64,000 bases of DNA from Sternotherus odoratus (GCA_032164245.1 JAVMKO010000002.1:183712920-183776919), one strand, 5' to 3'; numbered from the stretch's first letter, positions 11,526 through 23,176 are shown. A program made the numbers and translations. Notes: generated by a model from the letters alone, not told the origin.

Positions 11526-11925
11526 AGAGCCCCAAAAAGACCTTAGCCCTCAGCAAGAGTTTTTTTGGCATTTGCTTTGCAGTTTGAGGTTTCAGTGAGA
11601 GCCAGCCACGCGGTGGGGGGAAGGGGACAGGGTTGCTCTACAGTATGCAGGCGCCACTTTTAACTTACCATGGCCGGCTGCACGGTGATTTCAGAAGCCG
11701 TCTTGGGCTGAGGCACGCATATGTGTCTGAGATGCTCTGACTTTTCTGTGAGCTTTTAGGTGTAGAACATGACCTTGTACAGAAATCATATCAGGCCTCT
11801 GAATACTGAGTTTGCAAATGGCATAGTACTCCCATTGTGTACCGTCCGAGACTGCATCTGCCTCCTAACCTTGAATGTATCTGTCTCATAACTTTCAAAC
11901 TTTCTTTTCCCACACTCGCCCACAG

Positions 11926-12453
11926 ATGAACAACAAGTATTATGTCACAATCCCCCGGCCTCCTCCTCCCGCCCTGCACCGCAGAAAAGAAAGCGTAAAA
12001 AGAAAACGCGAACGCGCAATGAGATGTTCACTGAACTCCTGGAGAACTCGCGCGCTGAGGCAGCCCACCAGACGGACTGGAGGGAAAGAATGATACAGGC
12101 AAGGGAACGAGACAGAGAGGAAAGGAATCGAGAGAGAGAGGAAAGGAATCGAAAAGAGGGAAGCCGCTGCAGAACAGAGGGAACAGCGTGAGGAAAGACA
12201 CATGGATGCTTTCCTCCGCATAATGGAGGACCAGAGCGACATGCTGCGATCTCTGGTGGAGCTGCAGCATGCCCAAAGACCACCTCTGCAACCCCTGTGT
12301 AACCACCTCCCCCCCTCCCCAACTCCCATAGATTCCCCACCCAGACGCGGGGTGAGAACCCGGGGGGGCAAGCTCCGTGGGCCGCTCCACTCTACCCCAC
12401 AAGCCAGCAGAAGCAGCAGCAGCAGCAGGCTGACGTTCTCGGAAAACTTTTAA
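11926..12453 (+). pseudogene. Harbinger A SANT protein, exon 2 (frameshifted)
   Basis: The acceptor CTCGCCCACAG ends at 11925. In frame with exon 1, the exon encodes a basic cluster (QKRKRKKKTRTR), a likely nuclear localisation signal. A long charged helix with MFTELLENSRAEAA and many R-E-R/E-E-R-N repeats follows, probably a coiled coil. The frame stops near 12190. The remaining coding sense, including ending LLRSLVEL-like leucines (MLRSLVELQ) and a Ser-rich tail to TAA at 12451-12453, continues in another frame. There is thus a frameshift in the repetitive GAAAGGAATCGA stretch near 12120-12160. The matching exon in copy B has the same layout. Confidence 0.8.
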
Positions 12454-12591
12454 AAGCTGCTGTGTCTTGCCCACCCCTCCTCTCCCCCCTTCCCACCCCC
12501 CTCCTTTGCCCGCTCCTCCCCCACTGCGACTGCCGGTTTCCCTCCAGGATACCAGGACAGTGATCCCCTGTATTTGTATTTCCGATTAACC

Positions 12592-12629
12592 AATAAAGGA
12601 ACCATGATTTTTCAAACAGTGATTTTATT
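12592..12629. terminator. Opposed poly(A) signals, Harbinger A
   Basis: AATAAA on the plus strand at 12592-12597 serves the SANT gene. AATAAA on the minus strand (12624-12629) serves the transposase. The two genes are convergent and their transcripts would overlap at their 3' ends. Confidence 0.8.
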
Positions 12630-12639
12630 TCCTCTGCAA

Positions 12640-12740
12640 GCATGGGGATGGGGGAGGAAAAGCATGGGGAGGGGGGAGGGGGAAGGGAAAGCATGGGGAG
12701 GGGGGAGGGGGAAGGGAAAGCATGGGGAGGGGGGAGGCAA
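12640..12740. repeat. Purine-rich minisatellite in Harbinger A
   Basis: About four units of roughly 27 bp around AAAGCATGGGGAGGGGGGAG lie in the transposase 3' untranslated region. Copy B lacks the expansion, so it arose in or was kept only by copy A. Confidence 0.8.
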
Positions 12741-12788
12741 AGAGGGTTCAAGGGCAGCAGGCTTAGAGCACAGCAAGGGAGCAGATTC

Positions 12789-14166
12789 TCAAACGCCATC
12801 TCGGCCACTCATAAAACTGTCTTTCAAGGCGTCCCTGAGGCGCAGGGCCTCACGGTGGGCTCTTTTACTTTCCCTGCTGTGTGGCTGCTCATAAGTAGCA
12901 GAAAGTAAATTTGCCTCTGCCTCCCAGCCCGCCATAAACGTTTCCCCCCTGCTCTCACAGATATTGTGGAGCACAGAGCAAGCAGCTATAACAATGGGGA
13001 TATTTCTCTCGCGGATGTCTGAGCGAATCAGTAAGGAACGCCATCTCCCCTTCAAGCGGCCAAATGCACACTCCATGGCCATTCTGCACTTGCTCAGCCT
13101 GTAGTTGAACAGCTCCTGACCCCTGTCCAGGGCTCCTGTGTAGGGCTTCATAAGCCAGGGCATTAGGGGGTAGGCTGGGTCCCCAATGATCACGATCGGC
13201 ATTTCGACCCCCCCCCACAGAAATTATCTGGTCGGGGAAGAAAGTGCCTTGCTGCAGCTGTCTAAAAAGCCTAGAGTTCCTGAACACTCGAGCGTCATGA
13301 AGCTTTCCCGGCCACCCCACGTACAGGTCGGTGAAACGTCCCTTGTGGTCAACCACTCCTTGCATGACCATTGAGTAATATCCCTTCCGGTTTCTGTACT
13401 CGGCGGCCTCGTGGTCCGGTGCCAGGATAGGGATATGAGTCCCATCTATAGCCCCACCACAGTTAGGGAATCCCATGGCGGCAAAGCCATCTATTGTGGT
13501 TTGCAGGTTTCCGAGGTTTATAACCCGGTGTAGCAGCCGCTCGACGATTGCCCTGCTTACTTGCATCACAGCAAAGCCCACTGTAGACCTACCCACCCCA
13601 AACTGATTCGCGACTGACCGGTAGCTGTCTGGCGTTGCAAGCTTCCAGAGGGCTATCGCCACTCGCTTCTCCACTGTAAGGGCCGCTCTCATTTTGGTAT
13701 TCCTGCGCTGGAGGGCCGGGGACAGCAAGTCACAAAGTTCCATGAAGGTGCCCTTTCGCATGCGGAAGTTTCTGAGCCACTGGGAGTCATCCCAGACCCG
13801 CAGCACTATGCGGTCCCACCAGTCCGTGCTTGTTTCCCTGGCCCAGAATCGGCGTTCGATGGCATGAGCCTGCCCCATTGCCACCATTCTTGACAGATTG
13901 TCAGTCGCCCTACTTGCAAAAACGGCAGTGTCCATGTCGTCCCCGCTGTGCACGTCAGTGTTCCTGTCGTCCCCGCTGTGCACGGCAGTGTCCCTGTCGT
14001 CCCCGCTGTCCTTGTCCATCTCCTCCTCACTGTCGTCGGGTTCCGGAAAGCGCAGTTCTCCCCGGATCGCATTCCTCCTCTGCAGACGGTGCAGCAGGAA
14101 CTCTGCAACCGTGATCGAGGTCCTCACAACAGCCATTACTGCAGCCGTGGTGTCAGCGGGCTCCAT
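12789..14166 (-). pseudogene. HARBI1-type transposase, Harbinger A (one frameshift)
   Basis: DDE nuclease that would cut and join Harbinger ends. The ATG is at 14166, matching the start in copy B (MEPAD). An acidic N-terminal region carries three near-identical ten-residue units (HSGDDRNTDV type). An HTH-like stretch follows (SYRSVANQFGVGRSTVGF). The catalytic motifs are present: Asp in GGAIDGTHIPI, Asp in GWPGKLHDARVF and, after the break, Glu in MECAFGRLKGRWR. The reading frame changes in a C/G run near 13205-13215, just before MPIVIIGDPAYPLMPW, so the first and second catalytic parts lie in different frames. The C-terminal part runs to the stop at 12789. It is inactive as it stands but otherwise nearly complete. 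Confidence 0.9.
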
Positions 14167-14528
14167 GCTTGCAATGCTATGGCGTTAGCACGGCGGAGAA
14201 AGGGCGCGAATTATGGGATGCCTACCTACAGTGCACTGCTCGGAATGGGGGTGGGCGGCGCGGAAAAAGGGCGCGAAATTTGGAAATGCCTACCCATAGT
14301 GCAGCACTCGAAATGGTGCCTGCTGGGGGATCAGGGAACTGTGGGATAGGTACCCAGAGTGCAACGCTCGTCATGTCGACGCTTGCAAAAGTTTTGCGGA
14401 CAGACACTGTCGACGTACTGTGCGTAGCTGTGCCTAGTGAAGACACACAACATCGACTGTATACCGTCGCGTTCACAACATCGACATAAAGGAAATCGAA
14501 CTACTGCTGTAGTGAAGACATACCCTAG

Positions 14529-15217
14529 GTAGCTCACTCTGAATGGATGCCAGAAATATTCTCGGAGCTGCGTGCTACTCCTGGGTAAGTACCACCTTCC
14601 CTTTTGTTTCCCCATCAGTTTGGGAAGAAGGATTCATTCAATATTCATTCCAGAGCATTTGCCTTCTATTTGTAACACAGAACAGCAAGGGACTTTGTGT
14701 ACTGTTTTAAAATAGGAGAATGAAATTAGGTTTGTTTAGCTGAAAACTTATCATTTTGCTGCTTGTCAAATTTACATACATCAGAATTGATGCAATAGTT
14801 TGAACGTTACATAGATTGGCTTTGTGTCCCATACTCTACAGCCTTTCTCTCTGACTCATGTAAATTGTTTATTTTTCAAATGCTAAACTAGCATGAAAAT
14901 GCACAAAATATTTTCTGCAGGACCAGTAGTAGAAAGATTATTTTGCTACCTAACATTGGAGCCACAAAGGTTTGGCATGCAGTTATTAAAGGAAAATTAG
15001 CTGCCTATCAGGAAAAAAATCCTAGCAATTATATCCTTTTTGCTATTGAATAGTCTTCAGGGGCAACTGTGGAAGCTCCATCATTTTGATTTTTCAAATG
15101 TGGCTGGACTCAAAAAAAAGTAGGGAAATATCCCACTTTGCAGGGAGAAGAATTAGATGATCTAATAGCTCTTTTCCACCCTTCTAACTTCTATGGATGT
15201 TTAACTTTGAGGTATTT
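14529..15217. other. Non-coding stretch between Harbinger A and a hAT-like element
   Basis: No gene or repeat recognised; AT-rich. Confidence 0.5.
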
Positions 15218-15225
15218 CCTATGAC

Positions 15226-15685
15226 TAGGGCTCTGTGTTTGTCACATGTTTGATGTGTTTGACTCTGCAGCCAGTCTCTGGGGCCAGGCCTGGCTGCCAC
15301 TCAGGCGGCCCTTGGGCAGCTAGCCCTGGGGACCACCTGAGCAGCAGTCTCTGGGTGGCCGAAGCAGCCACTGCGGGGCAGCCCCTGATAGTGGTTCCCG
15401 GGTGGCCAAAGCAGCCACTGCTCAGCAGTCCCAGGGAGTGGTTTCGGGGCAGCAGGAGCTGCCGCTGCTTGGCAGCCCCCAGCAGCTGGTGTTGCTGCCC
15501 CCCCCCAGCAATAGCTCATTGGAGGACCCCCCAGCGACGGTCCCCCAGAAGACTCCCCTGGCTGATTTAATCGAGGTACTGTATTTATAACATAAGTCAT
15601 GGGAAGGTTACGGGCTGTAAATTTTTGTTTATTGCCCATGATCTGGACTTTTAGTAAAAGTATCTGTGACTAAATCATAGCCTTA
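15226..15685. mobile_element. hAT-like non-autonomous element, 460 bp
   Basis: The ends are TAGGGCTCTGTGTTTGTCAC (15226-) and the complement TAAGGCTATGATTTAGTCAC (-15685). The flanks are CCTATGAC (15218-15225) and ACTATGAC (15686-15693), an 8-bp duplication with one mismatch, as expected for hAT. The inside is GC-rich, with repeated CAGCAG/GTGGTTCCCGGGTGGCC-like strings and no transposase motif. Confidence 0.75.
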
Positions 15686-15719
15686 ACTATGACTTCATAA
15701 ACATTTCCTGTTATAGATA

Positions 15720-16455
15720 ACTAGCATAAGTGCCCGGCGCTGCTCGGGTCAGTCGGAGGTGGGGAGGGGGCAGACAGCTGACACCCCCTGACCAACCCCA
15801 ACACCCCCCGGCTCACTTACCCCCCGACCAAACCCGACACCCCCACCTGACTCCCCCTAAGCAAACCCAACACCCCCGCCTCACCCCCCGACCGAACCCG
15901 ACACCCCCACCTCACTTACCGTCCAAACCAAACCCAACTCGGATCCGTCGCAGGCGGGGAGGAGGCCCAGAGCTGAGGGATTCCGGGGACCTTCGCAGGT
16001 GGGGGAGGAGGGCACAGGGCTGATGGATTCCGGGGTTCCATTGGGAGGGGGGAGGGGCAGAGAACTGAGGGATTCCGGGGACCTTCGCAGGTGGGGGAGG
16101 GGCACAGAGCTGATGGATTCCGGGGTTCCGTTGGGAGGGGGGAGGGGCAAAGAACTGAGGGATTTCCTGGGTTCCGTTGGAGGAGGGAGGGGCAGTGAGC
16201 TGAGCGAGTGTGGTGTCTGTTGGAGGGGGTATTATGACATCATCACCACCTAGCTGCCCAGCTGATGTGATTGGCCCTTAAAGACTTTCACCCCTGGGGG
16301 GCGTCAGAGGTGAGATCCAAAAAATTTTCGACCCTTATGACCATCTAGACCCCAAGACCTCTAACTGTACCAAATTTCAAGTCTCTAGCTCAAACGGTGT
16401 GGGAGGAGTTCGCGGTCATACATACATACATACATACATACATACATACATACAC
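15720..16455. repeat. GC-rich repeat block ending in (CATA)n
   Basis: It begins with AAGTGCCCGGCGCTGCTCGGG. A C-rich half follows (CACCCCCGCCTCACCCCCCGACC-like units), then about five alternating units of roughly 55-60 bp around GAGGGATTCCGGGGACCTTCG and GATTCCGGGGTTCC-(A/G)-TTGGGAGG. The last part (16290-16416) is not tandem, contains CTCAAACGGTGTGGGAGGAG, and runs straight into (CATA)n at 16417-16453 and TATATATAGATAG. The fixed order suggests one dispersed element whose 3' end is the microsatellite, perhaps a non-LTR retroelement; its class is unknown. Confidence 0.6.
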
Positions 16456-16459
16456 CACT

Positions 16460-19099
16460 TGACTTTTATATATATAGATAGAAGATAGATTCCTCTGAAA
16501 TTTCAGCAGCGCCACTTCCATCAGAAAGTTTGTAAAACTGGATAAACTTCCATTACATGGATGGTACAAATTCGTATTAGGGAAAGAGTATGTAGCAAGA
16601 GAAACTGTTTGTCTGTCTTTTGTTTTTAGATTATAAATTCTTTGGGCAGGGCTGTGTTCTCTTCCATGTCTGTACAGTGCCTTTTTTACCAAGTTCTCCA
16701 GCAACATCTTATTTAAAATGCTTTAATACGAAAAGGTAATGAGAGATTCCTAGTGTAGAGGAGAAAATGGGACCATTTGGAAAGGCCGGGGTTTTGATTC
16801 ATATGACCAAGTGATGTATTAAAGTGGTGTTGCCAGCAGCATGTTCCATTTAAACCATTCTCCGCATTCTGTTTACTCAAGAGTGCTGAACATAAAGGCA
16901 GTTATTTTATAAACCATGCTTGGTATATGCTGGGCAAAGTCCACACAGGAAAGCACACACTGGCCTAATAGGCTAAAAGGGGTTCTCTTCAGCCACCCAC
17001 ATTATAAAAATATTCTTGAGGCTGCAGCACAGCCACAATTATAGTTGTTTCAGTCTTTCCATTGTCACAACACACAGGGGCTTAGAAGTAGGACAGAAAA
17101 AAATGCTTTTCTGGTCTATTTTTTTGAGATGTACAACTTAGCTACTGGTGTTGGACTGTATTTCTGTCCTTTCTACTGTCAGAGGAGTTCTTTTTATTTT
17201 CAAAGAGCCAAAGCCTGACGTCCTTATTCACTCCACACATACACACCCCAGTTCTCATTTGGGCAGACTCCCCATGGAAGTGATTTCTGAACTCAGAGTG
17301 TAACCTGAATAAACAATGAGCAAAAGCTGATGGTGTATTGTGTTATAATTTGCCCTGAGGGAGGCGAAGCACACAGCTGCCCTGTTCCAAATGCAGACCA
17401 GGAAGCCGCAATTCATTCCCTGGTTCTCTCCATGCTCCAGGAAAGAAGTAATCCACTGTGGATATAGCAACAAGTATAGCCCTGGCTTTCCCCCTTTCCT
17501 ACCTTGTAAGCCAGTGGAATTGAGCCAGTGCAAAGGAGGAACTAATTTGCCACAGAACCAACACCTTGTGGGGGCAAGACAGGGAAGGGAGGCAGAATCA
17601 AAGCTATTCACTCCCCATCCACCTGTATGGGAAGGGAAAAAATGGCCCTGCAGAGGGTGGTCCCTGGAACCATGCTTTGGCTCAACCATGCTGTAGGAGA
17701 CAAGGAGATGTAGGGTGAGAGATACTCTTTCCCTGATTAAGGACACAAGGATTTGATCCATGATAGCCTAGGCAGCTTTTAGCTATGAATTATATTAACG
17801 TCTCTTTTCTTTGCAGTTTTAAATCATTTTAGTCCTTGTAGAATGATGTTATTTACTCAAACAAGCGAAGGCTCTCAGAACTAATAACAGAATTCATTTC
17901 TAGTATAAATAATATTGTATGTGTAAACTATTTGTTTAAATGTACCGTCAGTAAATGTACTTTTATTTTTTTTCCCTCTAGGGAATTAAATAATGGAATG
18001 TAAAAACTGGGGCCAAACCCAGTTTGCTTTGTTCCCAGTGGTTTCCTGGGACTCTGCACAGGAACAGGGAAAGGATTTGTCCATGTGTTAATGTCAAATT
18101 ATGACTGAAATATTCATAGCAGAACAAAAATACATAATGCCTGGTTCTTTCAGCAAAACTAACTCAGCCACACTGTACTGTATTTCGCTGTATAAGGCTC
18201 GATTTCCTATTCCTTATCTCTCTCTTGCACTGGCAAAACTTTGATTTTTGTGAACTAAAATCTTGAGGTTCATTTGCCTAGACCCCCAACATGTGCACCA
18301 AAGCAAGGCATAGCAAGAGAACAAAATGAAAGCTTGAGATAGATGACATGCAGGTAGTAAAGTCATTCAGCTAATGACTTATATTGTATGGCAACTATAT
18401 AAAAATCAATCTCTGCCTCTAAAACATCTAATAATTGTTAAATATATTTTAATTACTGACAAAAAACGGTTCAAAAGGTCTTTTGTGAAACAAAAACTGA
18501 GAGAAAATCATCAGTTTTTAGAAACACTTAGTACACCTGGAAACCCATGCACTGCATGAGCACTTTCATTGCAATTATTTTTATAGAGAACAAAAAAAAA
18601 TAAAATCTTTCCCACTCTAAAATCTCACACCCATCTCTATAAAAAGATCAAGATTTTTGTCCTCTGATACTACAGTCTTCTTTCATATGGTGAACTTAAA
18701 AAGCAACATAAAAGGTCAATGTTCAAGTTTGTCATGGATTTTAGAGCTTCTGGTTACATGGAATGAATGAAGACTGTCCTCCTAGAGAAAGATCTCAGAG
18801 GGTAGAAGTTGACTGGATGTTCCATGGTTTGCTTGTCTTCTCTAGATTCCTATAGTAGGCTGTCCTTCATTTTCCATTTGTGTAATCAGTAACTGCTTTG
18901 CGTGTGTGAGGTTCTGATGTGGTTTGCTGTGATGCATGTATTATGTGGCTCGGCGAAGCCAGGTGCCTGGTCTGTAGGATCCTTGATCAGGTCTTGATTC
19001 TTGACCCTGTGATTGCCCCACAACATCTGCCACTTATTTTTTTTTTGTGACAGTCCCAAGGTTTTGAGAGATTTGGCCACTAACTAGAAGGGGTTCCTG
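16460..19099. other. Non-coding stretch, no gene supported
   Basis: Apart from an old L2-like tail near 16625-16690 (GGGCAGGGCTGTGTTCTCTT ... GTACAGTGCC) I recognise nothing. A 168-codon open frame on the minus strand (17255-17761) has no family features and no splice support, and I do not call it a gene. Confidence 0.45.
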
Positions 19100-19590
19100 G
19101 ACTCAAGGTGGCATCTTGGGTGGTGGAGGGAAGAGCAAGTCTGGGTCCAGTTCTGTGCAGTTGTGCCCATCAGGAACAGTGGAAGTCAGCGCCTATGATT
19201 GTCACCTACCTCCCAACACTGGAAGCCATACAGGATACCATCAAACACAATCCATATTTGATGGGGACCACATCCTGAAAGAAATCTTTCCTAAACCCCC
19301 TCTTCTGGCCTTCAAACAATTTCCCCAACCTCTCTGAACTTATCATCAGAAGCAATCTCCCCACAGACCAGGACATACCACCTTGAAGTGGCACCAGACC
19401 CTGCCAGAACAATAGATGCAAAGCCTGTAGATGTATCTCCACTGCTATGCTGATCAACACATTTTTAAAGATCCATGGGTCCTACACATACCTATATCAC
19501 AGCATATTCAATAAACGATGTTACCTCACCCAGCTCATCTCGCTCATATTCTGGGACCTAAATGGCTACAACATCCAGCCTACAAAACTG
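19100..19590 (+). mobile_element. Penelope-like element fragment (plus strand)
   Basis: Three-frame reading gives broken pieces that look like the region between the reverse transcriptase and the GIY-YIG endonuclease of vertebrate Penelope-like elements. They include FDGDHILKEIFPKPPLLAF, then a proline-rich stretch, then RCKACRCIST and INTFLKIHGSYTYL. The order of these pieces is as I recall from the family. Stops and frame changes show decay. No tail motif follows directly, so the copy is truncated at both ends. Confidence 0.55.
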
Positions 19591-20289
19591 TAATGAGGCA
19601 TATTAGCTCTGAATATGCCTGGCGTGCTGGCACAAAAATATTTGTGCAAGACTGAATGTAACTGTTGAAAGAAAAGTCAAGGAGATTATAAACTAGCTAT
19701 GGATTAATGACTGGTATTGGCAGGAAACATGACGGTCTGTTCCTCTTCTGTTAGCATACATTTCCATTGGGAATAAAGAGGCATAAAGAAGAAATGGATG
19801 GGAGAAATTAATATGCAGATCAGAGGGGAAATCAAATTATCTTTATTTAAATATCAAGTTCTCAGATTATTCACCATCTATCTTTTAAATCTTTAATGGA
19901 AATCAGAATGCAAACAAGCTGCCTTTTTTAGATTTTTTTCTTCCTTCCTTGTGTAACAGTTTGGAAATCTCCTCTTTAATGAAGAACCCTTTGAGCATAT
20001 TAAATATTTTTGTCTTCCCAAACATGGTTAGAGTTTTACATAAGAACAGAACCGAGGAGGTTCACAGGTCAATCTTTCGGCATTTAGAAAAATCAATGGC
20101 TACTTTCAAGAGAACTGACTTGAAACTATGTCAGAAATAACACTAAATAGTTGCTGCACTTAAGAGCTCCCTACACTCAAGAGTGTTCCCTTTCCATGAG
20201 AGGAGAACTCTCCTGTTCTCTCACTTAGCACTTTTAATTATCTGTACTCTCCTTTATGGATCTGTCAAGATAGTGTGCTCTTTCCTTAA
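19591..20289. other. Non-coding stretch
   Basis: AT-rich; nothing recognised. Confidence 0.45.
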
Positions 20290-21010
20290 TACTTTCAAAA
20301 TGAGATGACCCCATGCATACAATATCCTTCTGCCACGTGGAGCTGGCAGCAACCAGGGCTGGGTTCAATATCTAGGGGTTCCTTTTCAACAACACAACAC
20401 AGAACCCGCACGAGTCCCCACCCAGTTACCTGGGACAATTACACACTGCGACAAAGCTCCAAGTCTATACTTGCGGGTCCTGCATTTCCTGGCGGATTTC
20501 ACTAGCCTCAGAGGCTCACTGTGACCATCCACGTAGCCCTTGTCTCTTTAGAGACAAGGTCACAGCCTATTGAGCCATTTTCATCATAAGCCAGTGAGAA
20601 GTTGTCCTTCCTGACACAGTCTCTGTTGTCTCCCTAGTCTCAGTGATTAATTGGGGAAGGTAGGAAATGGGGGAGCCCAGGCCCACCCACTACTCCGGGC
20701 TCCAGCCCAGGGACCCTAATAGGATCAGCTAAGATGGCTGACCTTTTAACCACCAAACATAATACAATTCCCTGGGCTACTTCCCCACAGCAGTCCCTGC
20801 TTCTTCACACTCCACTTCACCCTTACCTCAGGGCCTCCTTCCTCGCGTATGATATGTTGTCTAACCACTCAGTCTCACCAACATCACAACCTCCTCTCAC
20901 AGCTCCTGACACCCACACCCACCTGACTAAATGGGAGGGTTTTTAACTGGTTTCAGCCAGCCCCTGATTGGCTTCAGGTGTCCCAATCAGGCTAGCTGTT
21001 TCTGCTTCTT
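20290..21010. repeat. Unclassified interspersed repeat, LTR-like
   Basis: C-rich text with features I associate with a common reptile LTR-type repeat: CCAGCCCAGGGACCCTAATAG, AAGATGGCTGACCTTTTAAC and GATTGGCTTCAGGTGTCCCAATCAGG-like strings in order. The ends and coding regions are not visible. Class assignment is from memory only. Confidence 0.35.
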
Positions 21011-22206
21011 TCTAGAACCTTCTCCTTTGTTTGGCTAGCCAGGGAACAGGGACCTGCTCATCCTGAAGCTGATATACTTCCCTTCCAGCACTCTCCTATA
21101 CCCTTCTGGTCTGACTCTGTCACAACACACACCCTGAGTGCCTCTAAGATGCAATATTTCCCCACTCACAAGCACAGAGTCTAAGTGTAGAAAAGAAACT
21201 TTTAAGGAAAAGAGAAAAGTCATGTAACATTAATTAGGGAAAATGCCACTAGCATATTAATGCTTGCTTCATCACAGGCACCACAGTGAAAACGGTGTTA
21301 ACGGCAGCCAGAAGCATCCCCATGCCTCCTGATTACATTTCTGCCCCACCTTTATTAAAAGGCCTCCTCCATTCCATTCCTATACATTCCTCAGAGTGCT
21401 CATTACTTGAGGATCTCTTGTGCTTTCCAGTCTTCAGCAAAAGCGCTTCCCAGTAAAGCAGAGAGAAGGCTATTAGACATGATTTTTTTTTCATTGATTC
21501 TGTTCTTCCATTGTTGAATATTAGCATTTTGTGGACAGGTCAATATCAGTCTGGAAATTTTTTTTATCGAGAGATGGATATTTCCTTGTCTGATTATTTA
21601 CAAAAGTCTTGTTTTACCTTGAACAGAGCTGGTTAAAAAAGAGCAGCATGTTTACATGGGTAACTCCATGTGAAGAAATCCCATCAAGAACACCAGCTCT
21701 CTATGTGGAAAAGCAATTCTCTTTCTGCCCCTGGGTCCCTGGCCCGCTTTCCCTGGCAGAGCTCATAAATTTCATAATAGTGAGATCATGTCTAGGGGGT
21801 GCACATCCAACCCCACTAACTTGAAAGTTCTTGAAGCTTCAGGAAAACGTACTCATGCCCCCAGACCTTTCTGAATTGCACTGAATACCCCACATACAGA
21901 CCCAAGAATCTGGTCCTTGGTCTCCAGGGCTGTCAATCATGCAATTTTCTCAAAGCACTATATCTCGTTAAAGGAAGTTATAGGTTTCATGTAAAACTTT
22001 CTTCTGTCAGTCTTTACAACATCAACAGTGAGTATGGAGCTGCTTTTAGATTACTTCCCATGTATCCTTTTTAACATTTAGTCAATAGGTAAGTTTAATT
22101 TTGACCTACCTTGAATGATTTTGAGCCAACTCCATGTAAGCTTGAACTATACTTTTCCTGCACTGAGTGACAGTGGTATCTTGTATACAGTCTTTTACAA
22201 AACTCA
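21011..22206. other. Non-coding stretch
   Basis: No gene or clear repeat. The 21170-21230 part (AAACTTTTAAGGAAAAGAG) may be repeat-derived. Confidence 0.45.
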
Positions 22207-22501
22207 AGGCTTGTCTTCACCACTGGGGTAAGTTGACCAAAGTTAGGCTACTCCAACTACATGATTAATATAGCTGGAGTCGATGTAGCTTAGACTGACT
22301 TACCCCGGTGTCTTCACTGTGCTGCATCAATGGGAGACGCTCTCTGGCTGACTTCCCTTACTCATCTTGGAGGGGTGGAGTACCGGGGTCAACCAGAGAA
22401 TGCTCCGTCATCGATTTAGAGGGTCTTCACTAGACCCACTAAATCGACCTCTATTGCATCGATTGCAGCAGCATTGATCTTCCCGTAATGAAGACCAGCC
22501 C
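22207..22501. mobile_element. Harbinger-derived MITE, 295 bp
   Basis: The left end reads AGGCTTGTCTTCACCACTGG, and the complement of the right end reads GGGCTGGTCTTCATTACGGG. These are diverged versions of the Harbinger end motif. Internal TCGAT and GTCTTCAC repeats (AAATCGACC, GTGTCTTCACTGTG) also resemble the subterminal DNA of the full elements. The flanks TCA and TTA may be a decayed 3-bp duplication. It has no gene. It lies only about 310 bp from Harbinger B. Confidence 0.65.
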
Positions 22502-22812
22502 TTAGACAAATATGGTATTTTATGTAGACAAGGTTTGAGTAGGGATTATGGGGCTCTACTTGTCAATGTGGCAGAAAGACTGTGAATTTTCTCATCTCCA
22601 CTTCTCTCCCTCCATCTCAGTATTCACTGAAATGTATGCATCACAATGCAACAACTATATTTGTGTTTCCCTCTGTGGTCTATCAAGGGCATATACACCA
22701 GTTTCCCAGATCCTTAGCCATCATCTCTCTTGGGTAGAGGGTCTCTCTCCCTTCTGACTGGGGGTTTTCCAGGCTGCACTGGTTTTCCCTGCCTACTCTG
22801 TGACATTCTCAG
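22502..22812. other. Non-coding stretch before Harbinger B
   Basis: No feature recognised up to the TAA target site at 22813-22815. The text on the two sides of Harbinger B may belong to one older repeat that it interrupted. Confidence 0.4.
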
Positions 22813-23176
22813 TAAGGGTATGTCTTCACTACAGCAGTAGGTCGATTTCCTTTAATTCGATTTTGTAAAGCAGACTGTATACAGTCGATTTTGTGTGTCC
22901 CCACTAAGCACAGCAAAGCACAGCAAGTCGACAGTGTCTGTCCGCACAACTTTTGCAAGCGTCGACATAACGAGCGTTGCACTGTGGGTACCTATCCCAC
23001 AGTTCCCGGAGCCCCCAGCAGGCACCATTTCGAGTGCTGCAGTATGGGTAGGCATTTCCAAATTTCGTGCCCCTTTTCCGCGCCGCCGACCCCCATTACG
23101 AGCGGTGCACTGTGGGTAGGCATCCCATAATTCGCGCCCTTTCTCCGCGCCGCACTAACGCCATAGCACTGCAAGC

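Larger units (their letters stand above)
9809..14525 (-). mobile_element. PIF/Harbinger transposon, copy A, 4717 bp
   Basis: The ends are GGGCATGTCTTCACTAC (from 9809) and the complement of GGGTATGTCTTCACTAC (to 14525). TAG is duplicated at 9806-9808 and 14526-14528, a 3-bp target duplication as expected of PIF/Harbinger. Subterminal DNA near 9873 holds an inverted partial copy of the end motif (GTCTTCACATACATGCCC), a possible transposase or SANT binding array. Inside are the transposase (minus strand), the two-exon SANT gene (plus strand) and a third open frame in the SANT intron (minus strand). Strand is given by the transposase. The transposase and SANT exon 2 are frameshifted, so this copy is probably not autonomous. 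Confidence 0.95.

Noticed and set aside
11213..11571. Upstream extension of the third Harbinger frame in copy A (to 225 codons)
   Set aside because: The extension runs through the tandem repeat, is not collinear in copy B and reflects absence of stops in GC-rich units.
17255..17761. 168-codon open frame on the minus strand
   Set aside because: No recognisable domain and no splice or start support. One long frame is expected by chance in 64 kb.
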